From contig CAYRSC010000003.1 in NCBI GenBank assembly GCA_964427155.1, positions 1 through 64,000 on the forward strand: a DNA stretch of 64,000 bases. Direction: 5' to 3'. The notes under the pieces were generated by a model. That model had not been told where the DNA came from and searched no databases. It saw only the letters and a list, made by a program, of their open reading frames with translations. Below, one piece after another: positions 17,318-27,500 of this stretch (position 1 is the stretch's first letter; each line of letters starts with the position of its first letter). This stretch comes from Desulfothermus sp964427155 (GTDB lineage: Bacteria; Desulfobacterota; Desulfovibrionia; Desulfovibrionales; Desulfothermaceae). A program made the translations under genes and the position numbers.

Positions 17318-17997
17318 CAGCTCCTTCCAAAACCTGGGATATATAGTTTTCTCTCTAACCAATTCAAAAAGATTGTGGCCATAGACACCAATACGAGATA
17401 GTAAAAGCCTACCACCAAAAATACCTCTGTAAACCTAAAGGTCCTGGTGGCGATTATCTTTCCCTGTCCCGTAAGCTCAATACAGGTGATTATATATGCC
17501 AGAGAAGAATATTTTATAAGATAAATTATCTCGTTCCCACATCCAGGCAAGGCCCGTCTTATTGCCTGGGGCACAATAATATGAAGAAGGGTACCCCAAG
17601 AAGAAAAACCCAGAGACTGGGCCGCAAGTACCTGCCCTCTCTTGATAGATAAAATGGCCCCCCGTATATATTCTGAGTGATAGGCTCCACTACAGAGGAT
17701 AAATCCGATAACAGCGGCAAGATATGGACTCAGGTAAATACCCAGGTTAGGCAATCCAAAATACAGGATAAACAGCTGGACCACAAGAGGAGTTCCCCGA
17801 AAGATAGTGGCATACGCAGTGGCAAATCTGGACCAGAACCTACCCCCAAAGGCCCTCATCACCCCGATTATTATCCCAACCACAAGTCCCAGTGTGGCAG
17901 AAGGGAAGATAAGGGAGAGGGTCACCATCAATCCCCTATTGAGCGCGGGGATTACCTGCTGGGTATAAAAGGAGAGGTCAAGCAACATCTTCTCCAT
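17317..17997 (-). CDS. Polar amino acid ABC transporter permease (second)
   Basis: This 226-residue inner-membrane protein has about five membrane segments and the permease EAA loop, seen as AQSLGFSSWGTLLHIIVPQAIR near residues 145-166. It also has the HisM/GlnP-family N-terminal pattern (GLMVTLSLIFPS) and RGTPLVVQLF. It would form a heterodimeric channel with the permease at 18759-19427. The start overlaps the end of the ATPase gene by about 20 bases, and its stop overlaps the psd start. The substrate is a polar amino acid, not resolved from sequence. Confidence 0.88.
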   Translation of the reverse strand: MEKMLLDLSFYTQQVIPALNRGLMVTLSLIFPSATLGLVVGIIIGVMRAFGGRFWSRFATAYATIFRGTPLVVQLFILYFGLPNLGIYLSPYLAAVIGFILCSGAYHSEYIRGAILSIKRGQVLAAQSLGFSSWGTLLHIIVPQAIRRALPGCGNEIIYLIKYSSLAYIITCIELTGQGKIIATRTFRFTEVFLVVGFYYLVLVSMATIFLNWLERKLYIPGFGRS

Positions 17998-18751
17998 AAA
18001 AGTCGTTTAACTTTGAACAAAAATCCCAGGTCCTGCTATGCCTGTCCTTACAATTTAATAGATAATCTGGGGGACCCTGTTCTATTATCCTTCCACCCTC
18101 TATAAATAATATCTCCCGCGCCAGATTCTTCACAAATCCCATCTGATGAGTAGCCATGAGCATGGTCATCCCAGACTCACTAAGGTCCTTAATAACCGCC
18201 AGCACCTCGCTTATAAGCTCAGGGTCAAGGGCAGAGGTAGGCTCATCTAACAGAAGCACCGCGGGGTCCATTGCCAGGGCCCTTGCAATGGATACCCTTT
18301 GTTTTTGTCCTCCAGAGAGTTCCGCTGGATAATGGTTTAATTTGTCTCCCAGCCCCACCCGCTCCAGCTCCATCCTCGCCCTTTCATAGGCCTCTCTCTT
18401 GGACATCTTCTTGACCTTTCTGAGGGCAATGCTCACATTGTCCAGGGCGGTGAGATGATCAAAGAGGTTAAAATCCTGAAATATCATGCCTATCTCCTGT
18501 CTAAAAGACAGTACTTCCTTTTTTCTATTAAAAGAGACCTCTCTGCCCCTCAAAAATATCCTCCCCTTGTCTGGCCTTATAAGAAGATTTATACACTGGA
18601 GTAAGGTGGACTTTCCCCCTCCTGAAGGACCAATGAGGACCTTGAGGTCCCCCTCCTCCAAGATCAATGACACATCTCTGAGGATTTCCTTTCCCCCCAG
18701 AGTCTTACATATTCCCTCTATAGCTAGAAGTGGCACCTTGTTCGTTTCCAT
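17978..18751 (-). CDS. Polar amino acid ABC transporter ATP-binding protein
   Basis: The 257-residue nucleotide-binding subunit energises uptake. Motifs: Walker A GPSGGGKST (about residue 40), Q-loop FQDFNLFDHLT, signature LSGGQKQRVSIARAL (about 144), Walker B LLLDEPTSALDP and switch His in ATHQMGF. These match the GlnQ/HisP class. The C-terminus is a little longer than average. AGGAGGG precedes the ATG. It lies seven bases after the first permease gene. Confidence 0.92.
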   Translation of the reverse strand: METNKVPLLAIEGICKTLGGKEILRDVSLILEEGDLKVLIGPSGGGKSTLLQCINLLIRPDKGRIFLRGREVSFNRKKEVLSFRQEIGMIFQDFNLFDHLTALDNVSIALRKVKKMSKREAYERARMELERVGLGDKLNHYPAELSGGQKQRVSIARALAMDPAVLLLDEPTSALDPELISEVLAVIKDLSESGMTMLMATHQMGFVKNLAREILFIEGGRIIEQGPPDYLLNCKDRHSRTWDFCSKLNDFYGEDVA

Positions 18752-18758
18752 AACCCTC

Positions 18759-19427
18759 CTACGATGTATAACCGGGTATCTTTAGACGGTTCTCCAATCT
18801 CTTTAATAGATGGACCCCTACCCACGTAAGCACAAAATAAATGGCACCCGCAGTTAAATACATTGCCAATTGTTCATAGGTCCTGGAAGCCACAAAATGG
18901 GTTCGAGACATTATCTCAGAGGTCCCTAGAACAAATGCAATTGCAGAATCCTTTAGCACTATAGAATATTCATTTGACCATCCTGGCAGGGCTATCCGTA
19001 AGGTCTGAGGCAAGATAATGTAGAATATGGCCTGGAGATCTGTCATCCCAAGCGCCCTGGCTGCCTTTAATTGTCCTGAGGGAATAGAGAGAATACTGCC
19101 CCGAAATATCTGGGATTGATAGGCCCCTCCCCTCATACCCAACACAAGAACTGCGGCCCAGAATGCTGTGATATTCCAGTCTATTAAGGTAAACAGGCCA
19201 AAGTAGAACAGGAAAAGCAATACCAGCACAGGGATGCCCCGAAAAAACCACACATAAAAGGCCGCTATCTTTCTCAAGACAATATTGCCGTATACCTGAA
19301 CAAAGGCAAGGGGAAGCCCTATAAAAAAACCCAGGGCCATGGCACCCACCACTATGCCTACGGTAACCACGGCCCCTCCCAGAAGATATGGGAGACTGGT
19401 AATCACCACCTGCAGGGGATGACTCAT
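18759..19427 (-). CDS. Polar amino acid ABC transporter permease (first)
   Basis: The 222-residue permease resembles its downstream partner. It has an FFRGIPVLVLLF segment (about residue 62) and an EAA loop AARALGMTDLQAIFYIILPQ (about 122-141). It spans the inner membrane. It lies six bases after the binding-protein gene, so binding protein, permease, ATPase and second permease form one operon in that order. Confidence 0.9.
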   Translation of the reverse strand: MSHPLQVVITSLPYLLGGAVVTVGIVVGAMALGFFIGLPLAFVQVYGNIVLRKIAAFYVWFFRGIPVLVLLFLFYFGLFTLIDWNITAFWAAVLVLGMRGGAYQSQIFRGSILSIPSGQLKAARALGMTDLQAIFYIILPQTLRIALPGWSNEYSIVLKDSAIAFVLGTSEIMSRTHFVASRTYEQLAMYLTAGAIYFVLTWVGVHLLKRLENRLKIPGYTS

Positions 19428-19433
19428 AACACC

Positions 19434-20186
19434 TTAATGTCCCGGATGATATTTGTCTATAAGATGTTGCCAGTAAGGATCCTTCATAAGGAGTCTAAGA
19501 CCTGTATTCAGGGTCTCAAGGAGTTTTTTGTCCTGTTTTCTCACTGCATATCCAAACTTCTCAGGGGGCATCCCAAAGGTACCAAGTATCTTTACTGGCT
19601 TTTTCCTCACGGCATCAGCCGCAGGGGCATCATCCATTGCTGCTGCATCTATCCTCCCATTTACCAGGTCCACTATGGCCAGGGGAGCAGAGTCATAATA
19701 TCTGAGAGTAAAATTCCAGCCTCTCTTTTTCTTCTGCTTTTTGAGCCATTCTGCCTCAGAAGTCCCCCTTTGCACCCCCAGGAGCTTATGTCCTGTTAAT
19801 ACATCCTGCACAGTGAGATGAGAATCCTTCCTCACCACAAAGACCTGCTCAATCTTCCAGTAGGGGATGGTGAAATTCACCACCTTTTCTCTCTCCGGGG
19901 TAATGCTCATCCCCGATGCAATAATATCTATCTTTTTTGCCAACAGATTGGGAATAATCCCATCCCAGTCCATGGGCTTATGTATTACCTTAAACCCCAT
20001 CTTATGGGCTATCCAGTTGAGGGCCTCCACATCAAAGCCTGCGGGATGACCACTTTTATCAACATAGGAAAAAGGAGGGAAATTGGCATCAATCCCGTTA
20101 ATATAGACCTTCTTCTTGGCCATGGCCCCAGGGGAGAAACAAAAAAGAAGGGAAATCGCCATCAGGAAAACCATCCATTTCTTCAT
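19434..20186 (-). CDS. Polar amino acid ABC transporter substrate-binding protein
   Basis: The 250-residue protein has a Sec signal peptide (residues 1-23, cleavage after AMA) and the type II periplasmic binding-protein fold of the HisJ/GlnH group: FPPFSYVDKSGHPAGFDVE near residue 36, then DIIASGMSITPEREK near 85. It captures the ligand in the periplasm and passes it to the two permeases. AAGGAG precedes the ATG. The Asp near residue 150 of such proteins often contacts the ligand amine, but the exact ligand cannot be read here. Confidence 0.9.
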   Translation of the reverse strand: MKKWMVFLMAISLLFCFSPGAMAKKKVYINGIDANFPPFSYVDKSGHPAGFDVEALNWIAHKMGFKVIHKPMDWDGIIPNLLAKKIDIIASGMSITPEREKVVNFTIPYWKIEQVFVVRKDSHLTVQDVLTGHKLLGVQRGTSEAEWLKKQKKKRGWNFTLRYYDSAPLAIVDLVNGRIDAAAMDDAPAADAVRKKPVKILGTFGMPPEKFGYAVRKQDKKLLETLNTGLRLLMKDPYWQHLIDKYHPGH

Positions 20187-20280
20187 AATATACTCCTTAT
20201 TATTAAATTAAAGAGTTAAAAGATGCTGGGGAAGTAAACTATCACCGGTGAGAGATTCCTATCAAATAATCCCCTGCCCT

Positions 20281-21981
20281 TCAAGAGAAAGATGTACGCT
20301 TGAGCCTGGCCCATTTATCCCTCAAGGGTACTATTAGATTAAACACTGGGGCATTAGCTCTGGAATCCGGATCCACACAAAAATAGCCCTTCCTCTCAAA
20401 CTGGAATCGCTCCCCTACACTTGCATCCTTAAGAGAAGGTTCCACCTTGCATCCCCTAAGTATATCAAGGGAGTGGGGGTTTAAAAATTCCTTAAAGTCT
20501 CTCCCATTCTTCTCTTCCGCAGTTGGTTCAGGTACCTGAAAGAGTCTGTCATAAAGCCTCACTTCCACATCAACCGCATGGGGTGCAGAGACCCAATGGA
20601 GAGTGGCCTTCACCTTTCTTCCATCAGGGGCATTGCCCCCTCTGGTGGCAGGATCATATATGCAATGCAATTCCTTTATCTTTCCAGTATTCCCATCCCT
20701 TATCACATCCACACATTTTATAAAATAGGCATACCTCAACCTCACCTCCCTACCAGGAGAGAGTCTGAAAAACTTCCTGGGAGGATTTTCCATAAAATCT
20801 TCTTCCTCAATATAGAGCTCCCTGGAAAAAGGAATAAACCGTGTCCCCATAGATGGGTCCTCAGGATTATTGATGGCCTCAAGCATCTCTTCTTTCCCCT
20901 CAGGATAGTTTAATATTACCACCTTAAGTGGCCTTAACACCCCCATACGACGAGGGGCCCGCTGATTTAAATCCTCCCTAAGGGCATACTCTAATAGCCC
21001 AATATCCACCAGACTCTCACTCTTTCCCACCCCAATTAGTTCACAAAATCGTCTAATGGAGCGAGGAGTAAATCCCCTGCGTCTTAAACCTGCAATAGTG
21101 GGCATCCTGGGATCATCCCATCCAGAGACATATCCCCCTTCCACCAGTTGAATAAGTCTCCTTTTGCTGAGCACTGTATAGCTCAAGTTTAAACGGGCAA
21201 ATTCTATCTGTCTGGGACGAGGCTCTTTCTCTATCAACAGGTTTACAAACCACTCATAGAGGGGACGGTGATCCTCAAATTCCTGGGAGCAAAGGGAATG
21301 GGTTATCCCTTCTATGGCATCACTTAGACAGTGGGCAAAATCATAGGTGGGATATATGCACCAACTATCGCCTGTTCGGTGATGGGATACCTTCATTATC
21401 CGATATATCACAGGATCCCTCATATTAATATTTGGTGAAGACATATCTATCTTTGCCCTGAGGACCCGCTCCCCTTCCTCAAAATCACCCCTCCTCATCC
21501 TCTCAAACAACTCCAGGTTCTCTTCCACGCTCCTATTCCTATAGGGACTCTCTTTCCCTGGCTCTCTCAGGGTCCCCCTATAGGCCCGTATCTCCTCAGG
21601 AGAGAGATCACACACATAGGCCTTTCCCATCTTTATAAGCCTTACTGCAAATTCGTAGAGCTTTTCAAAATAATCTGAGGCAAAATAAAGATGGGGGCCC
21701 CAATCATATCCAAGCCATTTTACGTCTTCCTGGATGGCCTGAACATATCTCTCATCCTCCTTCAGAGGATTTGTGTCATCAAATCTTAGGTGACACCTGC
21801 CGTTAAACTCCAGGGCCAATCCAAAATTTAGACAAATAGATTTTGCATGACCAATATGTAAAAAGCCATTTGGCTCCGGGGGAAACCTGGTCACTATCTC
21901 TTTTACTGTTCCCCTGGAGAGATCCTGTTCAATAATGGACTTTATAAAGTTAGGAGGGACCTCTATCACCTTATGTGCCAT
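20281..21981 (-). CDS. glnS: Glutaminyl-tRNA synthetase
   Basis: GlnRS charges tRNA-Gln directly with glutamine. The 566-residue form starts MAHKVIEVPPNF and shows the HIGH region PEPNGFLHIGHAKS near residue 36, the family KMSKS variant VLSKRRL (about 265), and the C-terminal anticodon-binding beta barrels. AAGGAG six bases before the ATG at 21981 supports this start; the open frame extends 21 codons further upstream. GluRS is excluded by the GlnRS-specific VLSKR motif. Its presence suggests direct charging rather than reliance on the GatCAB transamidation route. Confidence 0.93.
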   Translation of the reverse strand: MAHKVIEVPPNFIKSIIEQDLSRGTVKEIVTRFPPEPNGFLHIGHAKSICLNFGLALEFNGRCHLRFDDTNPLKEDERYVQAIQEDVKWLGYDWGPHLYFASDYFEKLYEFAVRLIKMGKAYVCDLSPEEIRAYRGTLREPGKESPYRNRSVEENLELFERMRRGDFEEGERVLRAKIDMSSPNINMRDPVIYRIMKVSHHRTGDSWCIYPTYDFAHCLSDAIEGITHSLCSQEFEDHRPLYEWFVNLLIEKEPRPRQIEFARLNLSYTVLSKRRLIQLVEGGYVSGWDDPRMPTIAGLRRRGFTPRSIRRFCELIGVGKSESLVDIGLLEYALREDLNQRAPRRMGVLRPLKVVILNYPEGKEEMLEAINNPEDPSMGTRFIPFSRELYIEEEDFMENPPRKFFRLSPGREVRLRYAYFIKCVDVIRDGNTGKIKELHCIYDPATRGGNAPDGRKVKATLHWVSAPHAVDVEVRLYDRLFQVPEPTAEEKNGRDFKEFLNPHSLDILRGCKVEPSLKDASVGERFQFERKGYFCVDPDSRANAPVFNLIVPLRDKWARLKRTSFS

Positions 21982-22049
21982 AAGAATCTCCTTGTACTTA
22001 TCCTCAAAAAGGGATTCTCTAACCCCTGGAGGGAAAAACTTCAAGTTTC

Positions 22050-23171
22050 TTATTCACACCTCACCTCTCTCCCCTCTGAGACGGGCAAAAAGACCTCAAA
22101 TACAGTATATTCCCCTTTCTTACTTCTAACACGTATCTCTCCTCCCATCTCAGTAACTATACCGTGGACCACTGAAAGGCCAAGCCCCGAGCCCTTTTGT
22201 TTGGTAGTAAAAAAGGGTTCAAATATCCTTTCAATGGTATCCTCATCCATCCCTATTCCAAAATCCTTTACTGTAAGTTTAAGACAATCCCTTTTTCCCC
22301 CGGGCACAGCAGAAGAGGAGGGACATCTGCACCTCTGAAGGGAGACCTCTATCCTGCCCCCTCCCTTCTCCTGGACAGCAAATATGGCATTATTTAACAG
22401 GTTCATACACAACTGGTGCATCTCTGAGGGATCAGCATAGATGAGGTCATTTTCTTTTATGATATCCTCTGCAATTACTATGGTATCAGGGAGCGTGGAT
22501 CTCACAAACTTTATGCTCTCTTTAAGGATAATATGAAAGGGGAAATTATGTTTCTTTACCACTTCCCTCTGACGACTGAATATCAATAGGTGCTCCACCA
22601 GTTCCTTTCCCCTATCTGCCGCCTGGAGAATAAGCTCCACATATTTTTTTATATCCTCTCTGTCAGCCGCCTTTATGCCAATGAGTTCCGCATACCCCAT
22701 AATAGCCGCAAGGATATTATTAAAATCATGGGCCACTCCCCCCGCAAATATACCCAGGGCCCTCAACTTCTGGGCCTGAAGTAGCCTTTTCTCCAGCCTG
22801 GCCTTATTCAGGGCAAGATACACAGTGGTCAAGAGTTGATCCTCAGAAAATGGTTTTACTATATACCCATAAGATTCAAGGGCCCTCTTTTTTATATACT
22901 CCTTTTCCCGTGGAGATGTCACATATACCACTGGTATCTTATACAGTTCAAAAAGCTCCTTAGCTACGGGTACATCTTCCAAGTCATCCACCAGGTCTAT
23001 ACCCATAAGCACAAGGTCGGGTTTTTCCTCCTTACAGAGTCCCACCAGGTCCTCTCCATGCTCACATGTACCCACCACCCTGAAGTTGCCCTTCTCTTCA
23101 AGGACCTGCCTGATCCTCTCCTTGATATCTTCTTCATCCTCGGCAATTATAATCTTGTATCTATCTGGCAT
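22050..23171 (-). CDS. Receiver-histidine kinase hybrid with a receiver lacking its Asp
   Basis: The 373-residue cytoplasmic protein has an N-terminal receiver (about 5-120) followed directly by a histidine kinase. The kinase has the H-box GGVAHDFNN with His148, an N box near LMNLLNNAIFAV, a G1 box VKDFGIGMD and a G2 box GSGLGLSVVHG. In the receiver the acidic pocket (E11/D12), Thr85 and Lys106 are present, but the phosphoacceptor position is Gly57 (PDLVLMGIDL). The domain may be a non-phosphorylated sensor, or may use Asp59. No membrane segment is present and no partner regulator is adjacent. It lies about 70 bases before glnS. Confidence 0.82.
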   Translation of the reverse strand: MPDRYKIIIAEDEEDIKERIRQVLEEKGNFRVVGTCEHGEDLVGLCKEEKPDLVLMGIDLVDDLEDVPVAKELFELYKIPVVYVTSPREKEYIKKRALESYGYIVKPFSEDQLLTTVYLALNKARLEKRLLQAQKLRALGIFAGGVAHDFNNILAAIMGYAELIGIKAADREDIKKYVELILQAADRGKELVEHLLIFSRQREVVKKHNFPFHIILKESIKFVRSTLPDTIVIAEDIIKENDLIYADPSEMHQLCMNLLNNAIFAVQEKGGGRIEVSLQRCRCPSSSAVPGGKRDCLKLTVKDFGIGMDEDTIERIFEPFFTTKQKGSGLGLSVVHGIVTEMGGEIRVRSKKGEYTVFEVFLPVSEGREVRCE

Positions 23172-23204
23172 AACAACCCTCCCCCACCATATGTGGTCTT
23201 GTGG

Positions 23205-24404
23205 TTAACTTTCTAATTGATTATCCATCCCTTGGAGGGAAAAGAGGTATCTTATCACCAAAGTGGCGTAAGAACCTGATGGCAGGAAAAATCTTATTCT
23301 ATAACGTCTTCTCTCAAGTGCCCTTACCTCCATCTCTCCAGGAAAACATATAAACCTTCGCCTTGTTGACCTAAAAACTGCTCCTACCACCCTACACCTA
23401 AACTGCTTTATGCTCCCTATCCCCTCCTCCTGCAGGACCTTCAGATATACATCCCTTAATAATCCTCCCTCTCCTATCTCCGTCTTGGGCCCTGGCAGGG
23501 GGATATATAGCTCCCTTAGATGGGATAAGATATTATCGCAGGATTTACCAGTATAAAAGTACATCTCCCCCAGAGAATATTTCAGGCCCCATATTGGAAT
23601 ACCCAGAGAAGAGGTATATAGTGCCGCTACCTTATTCCAGATATAAGACTGGTAGGCATTACATAGCATAAAGAGATATTCCCTATCCACCATGGAAAGT
23701 GCCTTTTTAAGGGTGGTATTGGAGAGAGCACGAGAAGACAAGAACTCCACCAGTCTCTTCTCCCATCCAGAAGGGGCAAACTCCACACATGGTCCTAAAT
23801 CTCCCCAATGGGTCTCCACACATCGCCTAAACTTACTTCCTCTTTCCCACTCATAATGGGAAGAGCTGCACAACAAGAGATAAAGGGCCCTGGAGTAGCG
23901 TTTTCTCACTATCTCCCTCACAGCAAATTCCCCATCCTTTACCGATGCAAATCTCTGTTCATCAAAGTAATTTACCATGCCCTTTTCCATAAGTATGTGG
24001 GCCCGTTCTTTGAGGACTGTCTCTGGATAGACTCTTGGAGTATGGACAATAATAGAAAAACGGTTTCCGAGCACATGGCGCCGGCTCATGGGAAAAGGGA
24101 GCCTTCCAAGGTGAGTAAGGGTATAATTCCTCCCCTTAATCTCCTTCTTTGGTCCCCCCTTAATAGAGATATATTGATAGGTCACAGCCCTTTTGTCCTT
24201 AAGACCTCCCCAGCCTATCTCCCTTATAGGACACCTTATCCTTCTGGCAATATCTCCCAGTACATCCCAGGTGGTAGCATTTCTTTTTTTCAATAGATAA
24301 AAGTCATATTCTCCCTCTACTGCTGGTTTGAGATCGCATACCTCTTCCACCACAAAGTCTTCAGGTGCCCTTTTCAGGGTAATGTTATTATATTTATAGG
24401 CCAT
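23205..24404 (-). CDS. truD: tRNA pseudouridine(13) synthase
   Basis: TruD isomerises U13 of certain tRNAs to pseudouridine. The 399-residue product shows the family motif GLKDKRAVTYQY with its catalytic Asp near residue 66, EDFVVEE near the N-terminus, NYFDEQRFAS near residue 155, and the TRUD-insert sequence SYIWNKVAA around 265. The length fits the bacterial/archaeal family. No strong ribosome binding site is seen before the ATG at 24404. It appears to be transcribed apart from the RND genes, with a large inverted repeat between them. Confidence 0.9.
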   Translation of the reverse strand: MAYKYNNITLKRAPEDFVVEEVCDLKPAVEGEYDFYLLKKRNATTWDVLGDIARRIRCPIREIGWGGLKDKRAVTYQYISIKGGPKKEIKGRNYTLTHLGRLPFPMSRRHVLGNRFSIIVHTPRVYPETVLKERAHILMEKGMVNYFDEQRFASVKDGEFAVREIVRKRYSRALYLLLCSSSHYEWERGSKFRRCVETHWGDLGPCVEFAPSGWEKRLVEFLSSRALSNTTLKKALSMVDREYLFMLCNAYQSYIWNKVAALYTSSLGIPIWGLKYSLGEMYFYTGKSCDNILSHLRELYIPLPGPKTEIGEGGLLRDVYLKVLQEEGIGSIKQFRCRVVGAVFRSTRRRFICFPGEMEVRALERRRYRIRFFLPSGSYATLVIRYLFSLQGMDNQLES

Positions 24405-24424
24405 TTATCCCGGCATATAGTAAG

Positions 24425-24475
24425 AAGGGGACAGGAAAGGGCACCTATATCGTGACCCCTTTTCCTATCCCCCTT
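24425..24475. repeat. Large imperfect inverted repeat between the RND and truD genes
   Basis: AAGGGGACAGGAAAGGG-CAC (from 24425) pairs with GTG-ACCCCTTTTCCTATCCCCC (to about 24475), with few mismatches and a loop of about eight bases. On the minus strand it follows the RND gene and precedes truD, so it could slow or end transcription. The T-run expected of an intrinsic terminator is poor. Confidence 0.5.
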
Positions 24476-24503
24476 AGCTTAGAGTATTTTCACACCCCTG
24501 ACT

Positions 24504-27500
24504 TCACTTATCCTTTAGATGCGCAAACTCCCATTTCTTATCCATATAATAGAGGATAGGAACCGCCATCCTGGACAGCAATAAAGATGCCACCTCTCCA
24601 AACATAAGGGAGATAGCCAGCCCCTGAAATATGGGGTCTAACAGGATTACGGAAGCCGCTACAATAACTGCAGCTGCCGTGAGAAGCATGGGTCTAAACC
24701 TCACCGCACCTGCATCTATCACTGCCTTGTCCAAAGGATACCCCTCTCTCAATCGGATTTCAATAAAATCCACCAGGATTATAGAATTTCTGACCACAAT
24801 ACCTGCCCCTGCAATAAACCCTATCATAGAGGTGGCCGTAAAAAATGCGTGTAACAACCCATGGGCCGGCAATATGCCCACCAGGGAAAAGGGGATAGCC
24901 GCCATTATAACCAGGGGTGTGGTAAACGACCTGAACCATCCCACCACTAAAATAAAAATAAGTACCAACACCACTGCAAAGGAGATCCCTAAATCCCTGA
25001 ACACCTCATAGGTCACCTGCCACTCCCCGTCCCATTTCAGCGAAAAGTGAGAAGTATCGTTGGGAAGATGGGTAAAGAGCTGTTTCACTCTATAACCCCC
25101 TGGTAACCTTATCTGATTTATCCTTTTATACATCTCCAAAATGGCATAAATGGGACTCTCCTTCACCCCTGCCACATCTCCAACCACATATACCACAGGA
25201 CGTAGGTTTTTATGATATATACTCCTTTCCCTCTGGGTATGTCTTATCTTCACAAGCTCAGAAATTGGAACAAGCCGCCCATTTGCCCCCCTGAGCCTGA
25301 TGGCAGAAAGCCTATCTATCTTTGACCTCTCTGGATAAGATACACGCTCAAATAGACATACATCCTCCAGTTCCCCAGGTACATGTAACAGACCAATCCT
25401 CTTTCCCTTAAGGGCTATTTCAAGGGCCTCATTCACCTCATAAGGACTAACTCCAGAAAGAGCGGCCTTTGTCTTATCCACTACCAGGTCATCCCTTGCC
25501 TCAAACTCCTCCATATACCAATCCACATCCACTACCCCTTTGGTGGTCTCAAATATCTTCATAACCTTTCTGGCTATCTCTATCTGTTTAGAATAATCAG
25601 GACCATATATCTCAGCTACAAGGGTGGAAAGCACAGGGGGACCTGGGGGGACTTCCACCACCTTTACCCTTGCATTATACTTATCTGCAATAGCCTTTAA
25701 ATAGGGCCTTACCCTTTTTGCAATCTCATGGCTCTGGGCCTTTCTATGTCTTTTATCCACTAAATTCACCTGAATATCCGCCACATTTGGACCCTTTCTC
25801 AGATAATAATGTCTCACCAGCCCATTAAAGTTAAAGGGGGCGGCCACCCCAGAATAGATCTCATAATCCACCACCTCTGGTACGGTCTTTAAATACCTCC
25901 CCATTTCCATGGCAACCCGTGTGGTATCCTCCAGGGTGGCACTCTCTGGCATATCTAAAATCACCTGAAACTCACTTTTATTGTCAAAGGGCAACATCTT
26001 CACCTTTACATACCCAAAATAAATCAAGGAACACGAACCAATGAGAAGGACCACAATAGTTATCAAAAAGCCCCAACGATACAGGGGACGATGAATAAGC
26101 CTGTCCATTACCTTCCTGTATATCCTGATGGTCCAATCTTCCTTGACACTATGTTTCCCTGAGTCCTTCTCCTTCTTGAGAAGAAGGAAAGAGGCCCATG
26201 GAGTTACAATAAACGCCACCAGCATGGAAAATATCATGGCCGCCGTGGCTCCCACAGGGATGGGCCTCATATAGGGTCCCATAAGTCCCCTTACAAAGGC
26301 CATGGGCAATATGGCCGCAATCACTGTAAAGGTGGCCAGGATGGTGGGATTGCCCACCTCACTCACCGCCTTTACCGCTATCTCACGAAAACTCAGGTCC
26401 TTATTCTCCGGTAGATGATAATGTCTGGCAATATTTTCCACTACCACAATGGCATCGTCCACCAGTATCCCAATAGAAAAGATAAGGGCAAATAGTGTAA
26501 TACGATTTAAGGTATATCCATGGAAATAAAAGGCGGCTATAGTGAGGGCCAGTGTCACAGGAATGGCAAAGGCCACTATCCCAGATTCCCTGAGCCCCAG
26601 GGCAAACCATATAAGAAGGGTCACTGAAACCACTGCTAGGAGCATGTGAAAGAGGAGCTCATTGGATTTCTCCTTTGCAGTCTCCCCATAATTTCTGGTG
26701 ACAGTGACATGAACATCAGAGGGGATTACAGAGCCCTTTAAAGTCTTTACCCTGGAGAGGACCTCATGGACTACAGAAATGGCATTTGATCCCTTCCTCT
26801 TTGCGATGGTAAGGGTAACTGCAGGAAAGACCCCCTCTCGTGTATAGATATGAGAAATACCTTTTTCTTCCGCAGAGGGACCTGCCCCAAAAAACACATA
26901 GTTATTTGGCTCGGCAGGGCCATCCTCTATCCTGGCCACATCCTTCAAAAACACAGGATGTCCATTATAGACCCCCACCACCACATTTTCCACATCCCTC
27001 TTTGTCCTCAAAAAGGCGGAGGTATGAATCAATATCTCCCCTCGGGGAGATGCCATCTCACCAGTCTGGGATTCCACATTGGCGGCCTGTATCATCCTGG
27101 TAATCACAATGGGATCCAGTCCATATCCCGCCATCTTGGCAGGATCTAAGAGGATCTTTATCTGTCTCTTATATCCACCTATCAAGGTGGTGAGAGAAAC
27201 ATTATCCAGTTGTTTTATCTCATCCTCCACCTGGGCGGCCACCCTTCTCAGGGTATAATGATCCCTGTCTTTACTCCAGAAGGTAAGGGTGAGGATGGGG
27301 ACATCATCAATATAACGGGGCTTTATAAGTGGTTTTGACACCCCATAGGGGATACGATCAAAATTGGCCAAAAGTTTGGACTGAAGGCGTATTATGGACT
27401 TTTCTTCGTTCTCCCCCACATAAAACCTTACCACAGTGAGGGAATAGCCAGGATAAGAGGTGGAATAGATATACTCCACTCCCGGTATCTCCCACAGGAG

